64,000 nt of DNA from Phytophthora quininea (Eukaryota; Oomycota; Peronosporomycetes; Peronosporales; Peronosporaceae), in assembly GCA_011947345.1 (NCBI GenBank), contig JAAVTG010000845.1, forward strand, positions 310,001 to 374,000, read 5' to 3'. Each line of letters starts with the position of its first letter. The first letter of the stretch is position 1. The notes beneath the pieces are model-generated. The model was not told the origin of the DNA, did no database searches, and was given only the letters and a program-made list of their open reading frames with translations. Both the position numbers and the translations under genes were made by a program. Positions 54,952 to 64,000 of this stretch are shown here, piece by piece.

Positions 54952-57829
54952 CGTTCTTCGTCCACGGCGCTACATTTATCAGGGGTAGTTGCGAGGACTC
55001 GACAACGTCGTGAAATGCTTCCAAAGCGATCAAAACTTCAGTCACTTTGTCCTGGAGAGCTTTAACCTTTCGCCACTTTTGACCATCATTGAGTATGTTA
55101 TGTTTTGTCGCGACTTTCTTGACTTGCACAGCTGCGATGGGCGGGACATGAGTCGTGTCGAGCACCTTGTAGTAACTGCACCACCTTTGATGGATTTTGT
55201 CTAGTTGTATCAGTAGCGTCAACTCCATCTAAGTTTCGCCACGGCAGACCAGCAAAGTTAGTGGTTGTTATAAACAATTTAGAGTGTCTCTGATCGGCTT
55301 ACCAATTTGCGAAAATGAATGACATGTTGGCACGACAGAAGCATAGTTCTGGTAAACGAACAAGATCACTCCCACTGCTCTGTGTCCAATGTCTGGTTAA
55401 AGTTGCGACCACCGTTGCTGCTTACGGAAAATATGCCTGGATGCTGTTGTTTGTATGCCATGATGGCTGACACCTATAGGAAAAGAAATCAGAACGTCAC
55501 ATATTGCCACATACTTCCTACATATTGCCACATACATACCTTCGTTGCATAATTATATCCAGGGAATACAAGCGCGGCGGCGTGTGGTGTTGTTTCGTTT
55601 AGCAACGCATTCATTTCGTCGTCGTATTCATCGCCCACGATTTCACCGATTGCCTACAAGCACTCATTTTAACACTCACGTGAGTGTTAGTATCTACAGG
55701 CCCTAAAGATATCGTTGTGGTGACGTACATCGGTTTCGCACTCAAAATTTCTCTCCTTCAGCAACTGAAGTGCAATAATTTCTTCAGTGCACTCGTCTAG
55801 AGGAGTGTCCGCTCTAATATGTGGCTTCAACTTGTTCCATCCCGATTCAATGCGGTTGTTGGTGTGATTTCCTAGATGGGAAATATCTGCGCGCAAGTAC
55901 TCAACCCAACGATGTCGACAGTTATCCCAATTTTCGTTAAAGTAAGTTACGAAGGGATGCACGTCTTCTCTCTCAACTGTGCTACCGTCCGCACTACCCT
56001 TCGAGACGTCCGCACCATTTGGTATCGCATCCGATCTCATAAGAGGCTTCACTTCGCTTTGCTGAGGCTTGACAATGTGACGTAGCGGGATCCGCCAAAT
56101 CTCGTTAAGGCCGGATCCGACGTACCAACAGCGCCCAGACACCGACTAACGGAGGGGTACTCCGATCGCCGTGGGGTGCTGAACTTCTCACCTTGTGTAC
56201 CCGTCGGCGGGCTGGATCTGCTCTCTCGTTGACTCCAGAGGTGCAGGGGCGTGAAGCCGGAATGTCTTGGCGTGACTTATGGGTGGACGGAGCAGCGCGG
56301 AAGTCTTCGCTCTGCGCCTGGTTGACAGATCTAGATCCCGAGAGAATACTCGATCTCGGGGATCTGGTGGCCGATCTGGGATCGGGCCGTGCGGGTTGTC
56401 TTGGGTGTTGTCCTTTACGACGCTTGCCGTCTCCTATGACGGGATCATGAGTGGGGAGAGAATCCGAAGGATCTTTGAGCCAAGCAATAACTCCGATCTG
56501 CGCTCGCAGGTGTTAGATCCAAGCTGTGATCTGGCAAATATACGCTCCAGAGTCGGCACACAGCGAGAGATCTACCGCACAGCACTTAGCAACGCTGCGT
56601 AAGGCCAACGTAGTTCCCGTTCTTGGCGTTGTCGAAAGCACTTGTCGTTTGCAAGGCAAATTCGGTTCTGATTTACGGTTAAGTCTATCGGTCTGTCTTA
56701 CCCATCCCAACTGGTATTATTTGCGTCTAATCGCAACTTGACTGGCTTCATGACCCGCCTCTCCGTGTCGCACCTCTAGCAAAATTGACAGTCGTAACTT
56801 GGATCTGGATCGCAGATCCTAGATCTCAAATCCTAGCTTCCAGATCACAGATCGCAGGTTGTAGCCCACAGATCAGGATCCTGGTGTTAGGGGTGTTGGA
56901 TCTGGATCTGTGTAGATTGGATCCGGATATGTATTTGCTGGATCTAGACCTTGATTTCCTTCTGAGTCACTTCACCACAACAACGATGATTTTGCGCTGT
57001 GCGACAGCTTTCTCTATCTTACTGAACAAATCGTCTCGCGTGTCTTCGAATTGTTCGGCTGATTTGGCATACACCATTCGCTGCACACTCAACAACACGG
57101 TAATCTCCAGGCATTTGCTTAAGTCCTAAAACCACATAACAAGGTATGAGTACATAATTGATAATGTTGTAGCTACTAGCACGAGCGTATTTTCAATCTG
57201 CTTAAACCATTTGAGGATGCGGAAACGGATAGCAAAACTCTTGCCATCGGAAACATGTCTTCTAGAACGCCAACCTCTGTCATGTCTTTGTCAACCTGAA
57301 TTCACAGTACCAGTTGCCATTAAGTATCAGCATCAGCAACGTAGTCGCGGATAAACTACACGACCTCCATTTGCTTCCACTGCGCGTTATTCGTCTGAAA
57401 AGCGTCTACCGCGTTTTTCATGTTCTCATGCGTCTCTTGATCAACAAGAGAGTGTTGAGCAAATTGTCCTCTGCCACAAACTTCCATCACCGTGAATGAG
57501 AAAAGTTTGTACCGAAGATCGTTTGTCTTGTGTGTCGAGTCGACAAGGAGAACCTCGAGAAATAGTGAAAATATTCGACGCATTCCAACCGTCTGGAGCG
57601 TCAAGTAGGTCAACACGTTTTCATCATCTACATGTCGCCGCGCAGCATTTCCTGGGTCGGTATCCTTAAAATCGTCGATCACCTGACGAACTCCATCATC
57701 TGCGGATTCGCTTTTTATGTCAGTTTTGATGTTTTGGATCATGTTGCGAAAGTCCTTTGGTGTAACTTCGTTGTCTGTTGATAGTAGCACAGACCACATT
57801 GAAATTCGATCACATATTGCCACATATTA
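53891..57829. repeat. Dispersed short motif CACATATTGCCACATA within the MULE
   Basis: The motif or a close variant occurs at 53891-53915, 55498-55514, 55518-55540 and 57811-57829, each time in a gap between MULE coding blocks. On the coding strand it reads TATGTGGCAATATGTG, and at 55540 it begins as GTATGTATGTGG, which could be an intron 5' end. Confidence 0.55.
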
Positions 57830-58125
57830 GCGATAATTGACCTCAAAATGATCTCGTGCAGGCCCTTACCAGAGTGTTCCAGAACGTAGCGATATATTTT
57901 GCTGAAGCTTGACGACATCGATAGAAATGTGCCTACCATGTTGATGACGTCTGGGTCATTGACACGTCTGTTCTCTGCATACGCGTTCCAGACATCGGCA
58001 TTGACGGCATGGGAATGCGATGATTTTGCTGCGTCACGTGGACCTGAAACCTGTGTTGGAGATCGCAAACCTACACCACTTGCGATCGGTGCAGTGGCGC
58101 CAGTAACTCCAGCAACGACCAGCAC
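55687..58125 (-). pseudogene. MULE transposase, interrupted
   Basis: The N-terminal block is 58125-57850 (NMVGTFLSMSSSFSKIYRY), the core 57823-57180 (NEVTPKDFRNMIQ, LEVLLVDSTHKTND with catalytic Asp, MFPMARVLL), a further helix 57110-57000 (QRMVYAKSAEQFEDTRDDL), and after the LTR at 56076-56950 the C-terminal block 56075-55687 (ENWDNCRHRWVEYLRADISH). These follow the known MULE order. Frame changes occur near 57825 and 57350. Confidence 0.78.
56076..56950 (+). repeat. LTR-like insertion in the MULE transposase
   Basis: It begins TGTGACGTAGCGGGATCCGC and shares AACGAGAGAGCAG, GCCCGCCGACGGGTACACA and GATCGGAGTACC-type words (as reverse complement) with the LTR at 53448, in the opposite orientation. 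The last ~160 bp are rich in GATC words (GGATCTGGATC). The right limit is approximate. Confidence 0.6.
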
Positions 58126-58149
58126 AACTTACTACACCATCTCATAAGC

Positions 58150-59450
58150 AAAACTACTGCATGTTAGCTAGTCTAGGAACGTAGCTAGCCACACCAACTT
58201 CTTTATCATTCTCAAATACACCAAGTGCGAGGCACTACACGGTGCGAGGCACCAACACGGAGAATCACCCTGCAAGCGTTCAGCAGACCCTCCTTTTATC
58301 TGAAGGTACAATCCTGCTGTTTCATACGCTAGAGAGTTGCCATAACTTGCGCTTTGCAGTTAAACGACTGGAGATATGTCAGAGGTCTGATGCCTCTGCC
58401 TGTGTGATTTCACGAAGAGAAATTATTAGTAAAACCGAATCAATAAGCCAACAAAAGCGTTAACTCTTGCCTCTTTTGCGTTTAGATCATCCGTGTGTAC
58501 ACATAAATGGCCTGATAGAGACCATGATCACTAGTAGGATAATCCTAACTGTGTTTCCTGTTGTTGCGGCTTGTGGCACTGATACTACTGCGCTTTCTGT
58601 TCACAAAATACTTCCACACCAGTTTGTTAGTAGTAGCCTACAATGCTTTAGTATCGTACCGAAAGACTTGATGTGTGCTTTGGTAGTAGCGGTCGAACTC
58701 GCCGAAAAATTCCCCCAGTCCGAGAATATGGTCTGTTTCATCTTGCGGCAAATGCTGTCTTTATGGGCAGCTGTAGGAGTGCCCCTGATGCATTGACACA
58801 CAACTGAGTCTTCTTTTGGGGCAGCTCACCTTTCAAACTGTTGTCAGACGCTTTGCTTGGTGAAAATTCCGAGCTACTTGAATCGGATCTCGTCTACAAT
58901 AGCTCGAGCTGTCAGAGTCGCACCCCTTTCCCAGGGTTCGCATACATCTTGCCATCCGCGTCCGCTTCTCTTGTCGCGCCATATTCTCGTGTCCGCCGCG
59001 TGGCAAGTCGGGCTTCTTCCTCCTCCCACCCGCCGCTCAAAGGGATTGGACGGTTGCAAGCGCCTGAGGGGCCCGTAAATCGCTCCCCAACCATGATAAT
59101 TTTTCAAAGACAGCACCAACGAAGTTATGTATTTCCTTTCGCCACATACTTACCGCATGCCCGCTTTTTTTTTTAAATTTGTAGGTGGAAGCAGACACTC
59201 CGAAAAAGAAGAAGCTCCCCTTCAATACTAAGTAAAGCGTTTTGGTCTGATTTGATAAATCTCAAACATCAGAAGTTCCTGGTCATGGCTTGTAACGTAA
59301 AATACGGATTAGTATGGCGCGTTGTATTTTTATAGAGCGCGGTTCACTTGGAAAAGTGCGTAGTATTCGATTTCAAGCTCAGTCGGGAATACGGTAAATG
59401 CTTTCTGCAAAGTGCTTGTATTGCCAAGACTAACTACATTCTATACTAGT
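58150..59450. other. No gene recognised
   Basis: A plus-strand frame at 58467-58796 (VVAVELAEKFPQSENMV) and overlapping short frames at 58840-59230 on both strands have no known domain. A T-rich run occurs at 59166-59178. Confidence 0.35.
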
Positions 59451-61099
59451 CTAGTCGTCAATGATAATGTAATCAAAGGTCTCCATGACAGCAGTCATCG
59501 TTTCCTCCGCGATGTCGATGTCTTCTCCCTTCTCTCGAAGCTCCCATGCTGAACGGAACTTTGTCCCGTACACATCATGCTTGGATATGTGCCGCATACT
59601 TGAATCGTCTCTAAAGCCGCAGATGTCCACGCTTTTGGTTTCGACTCGACTTCTACCGGCGTCTGTCGCATTAGCGACCCACGAGGATACCGACGTGATG
59701 TCAGAGGCCCAAGGGTTGCCTCCCTTAGTATAAGTGACCTTGTCTGAGCATTTCCAGGCCTCGATCAACTTGCTGATGTTGTCTTTGAAGGACTTGTAGA
59801 TCCCCACATCTCCAGCCTGCACGTGCGGCGTCAGACCTCCAGGTATGACTGCCATTTAATGACCTTTTCAATGCAGCGTCGTTTAACGCGTTGACCGATG
59901 TGAGCACGCATCGAATCCCATACAATATACTGATCTGTAGTGTCATGGGGTGCTACATGGCGAATGACAAGTCACTCGCCCGAGTTGGGTACACTGTGTG
60001 GTGCACACCATGGCGGGCGGCTTGGAGCCACCTAATCAACATGAAGTAGGTTTTAGTATAGATTTCTTACAGTTTGTATTGCAGACCAAACTGTGCGAGC
60101 TCTATCAATACATTCAGTCTTAGATTTACGCTATCGCTAGTTAGTCCCTGTGAACTCACGTTCACTAGGAGTTTTTACTCCTTAGCACCTTCCTCTGCGA
60201 GAAGTGCTGTGTGACACCCCGTCACATGTAGTCTGTACGACCACAGGGTAGTACCAATTCAGCCAGTCTAACAGCAGATCTTGGTCCATTCATGCTTGCT
60301 GTCGGTAAGCAACGTAGCAGCCCCGAGTCTTTCAATTGACCCGCTGGTGATCCTCTTCCAGATGAGGGTCGGCGGCAGCTAGCATAACGGTAATTCTCAT
60401 TGAAACAAATCCCATCGAGCGGACTACAACATGACGAGCGCCAATTTTGTCTACAGTGTTGTCACGGAAGTCTTCAAAGTAAAATGCTGTCTCGTCCATT
60501 AGAATAATACGCTCTAGGTTCATATGCTTCTTGTGCTCCTCCAGACATTGCATGTACGCTACCGCACGGTCGACAAGGACAGCGTCGGTCAGGGTCGTAA
60601 GGCTGGTACGTTTTCTAAGCGTCAAATCATTTCGATTCATGAAATTGTGGATCCACGGATCAGACGCCACAAAACGCACAGGATCATCCTCATGCTCTTC
60701 TTCCGTGCGACTAGACTGAAACAGCTCAATTGCAACCGCTGCAATCCAACTGCACGCAACGTTCTCCTTCCGGATGCGCTTCTTGTAGACCAAGTCGACG
60801 AGTTGGTCCTCAAGCACGCCAAGAAGTGAACGACGACCTCCTCCAGCGATGCGGCGACGTGCTCCATGTTCCGCTCTTATCTGGTCCCAATCGCGCCACC
60901 ACTGACAAAAGCTAGACGCTATGATGTGCCACCCTCGCTTACGAAAATGTGTCTCCGCGCGTGAGGGCACACCACCTCCCTCGGTAGCGATCCATTCGAT
61001 CGTTTGCTGCTTGATACTGATTTCGACACTTTTCCTTCTTGCAGGCATTGCAAATTGAAGAGTGGGCAGAGAATTTTGTGCCTCAAACAGTTCAGCCAT
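59451..61099 (-). mobile_element. pogo/Tigger-like DDE element, interrupted
   Basis: The frame 61099-60332 encodes an N-terminal helix-turn-helix region (MPARRKSVEISIKQQTIEW, CQWWRDWDQIRAEHG) and the DDE core start (IILMDETAFYFEDFRDNT). After a frame change it reads LIWKRITSGSIERLGAATL, then a 185-bp LTR intervenes (60042-60226). The rest follows as YIVWDSMRAHIGQRVKRRC and VIPGGLTPHVQAGDVGIYKS, ending at 59451. The D-D-D order matches pogo-type (DDE_1) transposases. Frame breaks near 60340 and 59870. Confidence 0.82.
60042..60226 (-). repeat. 185-bp solo LTR in the pogo-like element
   Basis: On the minus strand it starts TGTGACGGGGTGTCACA and ends AAAACCTACTTCA. The palindromic start and the end resemble the gypsy LTR of element D (TGTAACGGGG, ending TACGTCTTCA), but the interior differs, so it is a separate family. 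It interrupts the transposase between its second and third blocks. Confidence 0.65.
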
Positions 61100-61410
61100 T
61101 CGTTTGGCGCGCCAATTGACTGGTGGCGAAAAGGCGTTCTAGCGTTGTTTTCGAAGGGCGTTCTATTCGATGGGGGCATACCCAGACAATAACTCCGCGC
61201 AGCAATCTGTCGTTTTCATCGCGAAATCCAACTTTGCTTTCCCATTCCTGATTCGGTATATTTTACTAGCCACATGGCATTATTTTAATGAACCGTCGGA
61301 TAACGCCTTTCTATAGACCATGTAAGAATTAGCACAAATACTTCATCTTTTAGCGAGCTAAAACACCGGTGTTCGCTACAAAAATATTTATTTCAGTTTA
61401 GGTGGCCGAG
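61100..61410. other. Right border of the repeat island and EED upstream region
   Basis: The first part carries the outer sequence of the pogo-like element (GGGGGCATACCC near 61173), and the rest probably contains the EED promoter. I see no clear initiator motif. Confidence 0.35.
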
Positions 61411-62716
61411 ATGGATTCGGCCGAGCAGCAAGCGCCCTCTTCTTCCTCGGCGCCAACTGAGCCGATGGCAGTTGACGATATCTCCCCTGCGTCGCTGCTG
61501 CCGCGTCTGCGCAAGAAAGGCTACAAGTTCTCGTGTACGTGGTGACTGAGAGCCACCAGGAGACTCTCAATAGACTGACCCAAGCCTCTCCCTGTGTTGC
61601 TCTGTCAGCCTACGCTAAAGAGGACCACGGAAACGCGCTCTACTGCGTCACCTTCTGTGATGTGCTGCCCATCTACGAGCGCATGTTCGCGGTGGCGGGC
61701 GGCAATCGCGTACGGTGCTGAGCCCAATGGGAGCACTACTAGCCACAGGAATAACTTTTTTAATGCTGTGCCTTGCCTTGCTGCAGCTTACAGTGTACGA
61801 GTGCCTAGAGAACGGCGGACTCGACGTGATCCAAGTGTATTGCGACGGAGACCAGGAGGAGCAGTTCTTCACCGCAGCATGGACAGTGGATGTGCTCACA
61901 GGCTCTCCACTGCTTGCGGCCGCGGGTTTCCGTGGACACATTAAAGTGATCAATTGCATTACGCAATCAGTGGTGATTGTCCTCTCAGGACACGGCAACT
62001 CGGTGAACGAGCTCAAGTTTCACCCGGTGGACCCGAGCTTGCTGTTCTCGGCTGGTAAGGACGAATCAATTCGGCTGTGGAACTCGTTGACGGGCGTGTG
62101 CGTGGCGATCTTTGCCGGCCACGTGGGCCACCGCGACGATGTGCTGAGTCTTGATATTCACCTGAAGGGCTCGTGCTTCGTGTCGTCTGGTATGGACAAT
62201 ACGATCAAGGTCTGGGACCTCGAGGAAGATGTGGTGCAGATGGCAATCCGCAAGTCTTACACAGAGCCTCGCCCGAAGGACCGCCCGTTCGACACCAAGT
62301 TCATCCAGTTCCCAGCCTTCTGCACCAGCAAGGTGCACGCGGACTATGTGGACTGTGTGCGCATGGTGGGTGATCTTGTCCTGTCCAAGTCGACGGGCAA
62401 CAAAGTGATCTTCTGGAAGCCCAACCCTTCGCGGGGCAAGGACGCTGTCACGGTGCTGCGTGAGTACCATTACAAAGATGCAGACTTGTGGTTCATGAAG
62501 TTTGGCCTCGACTCGCAGCTGGAGGTGATGGCGGTGGGCAACAAGAAGGGTGTAGTGAGCGTCTTTGACCTGGATGCCGAGTCGGAACGCGCGGTTTGCA
62601 AACTGACGCACAACAGCTGCAAGAGCACGGTGCGCCAAGTGTGCTTCAGCAAGACTGGCCGAACGATCATCACGTGCTCCGACGATGCGACCGTTTGGCG
62701 CTGGGATCTGCACTAG
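61411..62716 (+). CDS. EED: Polycomb PRC2 subunit EED (ESC/FIE), WD40 protein
   Basis: EED binds trimethylated H3K27 and is the WD40 scaffold of PRC2, which methylates H3K27. Exons 61411-61709 and 61787-62716 give 409 codons plus stop after one frame correction. The first exon has an acidic, Ser-rich leader, then KEDHGNALYCVTF. The second continues LTVYECLENGG, NELKFHPVDPSLLFSAGKDE, VDCVRMVGDLVLSKS, VIFWKP and ends DDATVWRWDLH, all close to the family pattern. One missing base near 61533 (TTCTCGTGTACG) splits KGYKFS from YVVTESHQ. It is the first gene to the right of the repeat island. Confidence 0.93.
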
Positions 62717-62902
62717 GCAAGCACGCGCAGAACTCCTGCACGGAGAGTAGCAAGTTTTGGTGATGGCGCGAATAATTCAGTAGTTGTCGAATGTATTTAC
62801 CACTATGCGCCTTGACTTAATTAAGCTATTCGATGGAATCTGTACAATCTATTATGAGGCATTGTCCGGTCTCTGGGGAATTCAAACTTCCGAACTGACG
62901 CG

Positions 62903-64000
62903 ATGGCGCCCAAGCGCAGAAAGCAGGATAGCAGCCTCTCATACGCCGCTGCAGAGCGCCCGCCGCCCGCGAAGGCCCCCGTACAGCCACATCCAGCGCA
63001 GTGCCGCCCCCGCGCGTCGCTTCGGCTTCAAAGGGCCGTCAATTTCCCAGCTGCCGACCACACGAGCGTCCGCTGGTACCCATCGCCCTGCAGCTTCGTT
63101 GGGCGGCGTCGACGCGCTGGAAAGCGGGACGATCGAGCTGGACATCCATGTGCTGGAGACTTTCTCTGCGACCTTCAGCCAGGAGATGCTGGCGACGCTG
63201 GAGCAGCTGCTTGCGTTCCGTCACAAGACCAACAAGTTCGCGGTGAAGGCGCGCAAGGAGGAGCAGATCGCATACATCAAGCAGCTTAAGGCGGCGGTGC
63301 GCGATGTGGCGGAGAAGGCTCAGGAGTTCAGCAAGCAGTCGGCAGCCATGGACGACAAGCTAGCGGTGGAGAAGGCGACGCTCGAGAGGAGGCTGGCAGT
63401 GCTGCACCAAGCGGCTAGAGATAAGGACCAATCGGAGGCGGAGATGCGGAAATTGAACGAACAACTAGGCACTATGAAGAGCAATGTCACGAGACTGCAT
63501 GCGTCGGAGAGCGAGGTGGCGAGAAGCAATGCGATGCTGCGAGACAGCGCGGCGAAGCTCGAGATCCAACTGGAGGAGGCCCAGAAAGTGAACGAACAGT
63601 TGAAATTGGAGCTGAAAGCACGCGAGGATCAGCTGAAGGACCAGTCACGTCATTACGAAGAGAAGAAAATGAACTGGAGCACTTTTACGAGAAGAAAGGG
63701 CTGGAGGAAGACAAATCTAAGCAGAACGAGCTGGATCAGCTACAGGAACAATTGAGCAAAAGCCGAGAAGACCTCACTTCTATTCAGAAAGACCTCGACA
63801 CCTATAAAAGCAAGGCGGTTGAGTGTGCCGACAGCTTGAACAATGAACGCGAACGACGTATCAAGACGGAGATGGAAAAATACAAACTGGAGGCAATAAA
63901 TCAGTCTTTGGAGGCTCGCGTGAGCAATGTAACCGCAGAAGTGCTCGAGCTAAAGGAAAAACTCCAGCACAAAGATGAAGAAGTATCAAATCTTGTTAAG
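62903..64000 (+). CDS. Long coiled-coil protein, cut by the window end
   Basis: The gene starts MAPKRRKQDSSLSYAAAE at 62903 with a basic, Pro-rich leader. After a frame break near 62995-63005 it continues RRFGFKGPSISQL, then a helical region (LEQLLAFRHKTNKFAVKARK) and an unbroken coiled coil (KAQEFSKQSAAMDDKLAVEK, LEIQLEEAQKVNEQLKLEL) to the end of the window. A second one-base break near 63665 separates two coiled-coil frames. A short basic tail plus long coiled coil is compatible with a kinesin-14 (C-terminal motor), but the motor, if any, is outside the window. Confidence 0.65.

Larger units (their letters stand above)
52383..58125 (-). mobile_element. Mutator-like element with ULP1-type protease, interrupted by two LTRs
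   Basis: Minus-strand coding blocks run from 58125 to 52383: an N-terminal domain (ENRRVNDPDVINMVG), a MULE transposase (EVLLVDSTHKTNDLRYKLF, RGQFAQHSLVDQETHENM, DKDMTEVGVLEDMFPMARV, YFNENWDNCRHRWVEY, NHTNNRIESGWNKLKPH), a long middle domain, and a C48-type cysteine protease at the end. MULEs carrying ULP1 proteases are known from plants. LTRs of one family sit at about 52660-53448 and 56076-56950. TIRs were not identified. Confidence 0.75.

Noticed and set aside
56780..56960. GATC-rich stretch as a possible functional site cluster
   Set aside because: It is simple-sequence-like, at the edge of an LTR insertion, with no second comparable cluster.

Overview
This window is eukaryotic nuclear DNA, most probably from an oomycete of the Phytophthora/downy mildew group. 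The genes carry GT-AG introns of about 60-100 nt. Divergent start codons lie as little as 29-59 bp apart. The repeats are a typical oomycete mixture: Ty3/gypsy chromodomain elements, hAT, piggyBac, pogo, Helitron and Mutator-like elements with a ULP1 protease. The species assignment is an inference; no search was possible.

Layout. Positions 1-16.4 kb are a compact block of housekeeping genes: a bacterial-type (mitochondrial) tyrosyl-tRNA synthetase, a p24/emp24 cargo receptor, a small membrane protein, the CAF-1 middle subunit (CHAF1B/CAC2), a sphingolipid (SMS/IPC-type) synthase, a GNAT protein, COX19, a C2 plus coiled-coil protein (CCDC33-like), an anoctamin with a C-terminal C2-like domain, and a seven-helix THH1/TOM1-like protein. 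From 16.4 to 61.3 kb is a repeat island of nested and broken transposons. The block 61.4-64 kb returns to genes: the PRC2 subunit EED, and the start of a long coiled-coil protein cut by the window end.

Inside the island, left to right: a solo gypsy LTR; a gene remnant split by a 521-bp Mutator-type MITE with a long terminal inverted repeat (TIR) and an 11-bp target duplication; a DUF659/hAT relic; the first of two ~700-bp direct repeats; a 3.2-kb hAT element with TIRs; a degraded chromodomain gypsy element (B); an antisense gypsy remnant (C); a gypsy element (D) whose chromodomain segment is inverted; a poorly characterised 4.6-kb stretch; a 2,616-bp Helitron with exact TC and CTAG ends sitting inside a gypsy LTR; two piggyBac-like copies in opposite orientation; the second ~700-bp repeat; a Mutator-like element with a ULP1 protease, broken twice by LTRs of one family; and a pogo-like element broken by a 185-bp LTR.

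Several conserved genes (CHAF1B, anoctamin, EED, the TOM1-like gene, the terminal coiled-coil gene) contain single-base frame breaks, many of them in homopolymers, while their domains stay intact on both sides. I read most of these as sequence or assembly errors rather than pseudogenes. Two chromatin genes (CAF-1 p60 and EED) lie on either side of the repeat island, on different sides; no functional link can be read from the DNA.
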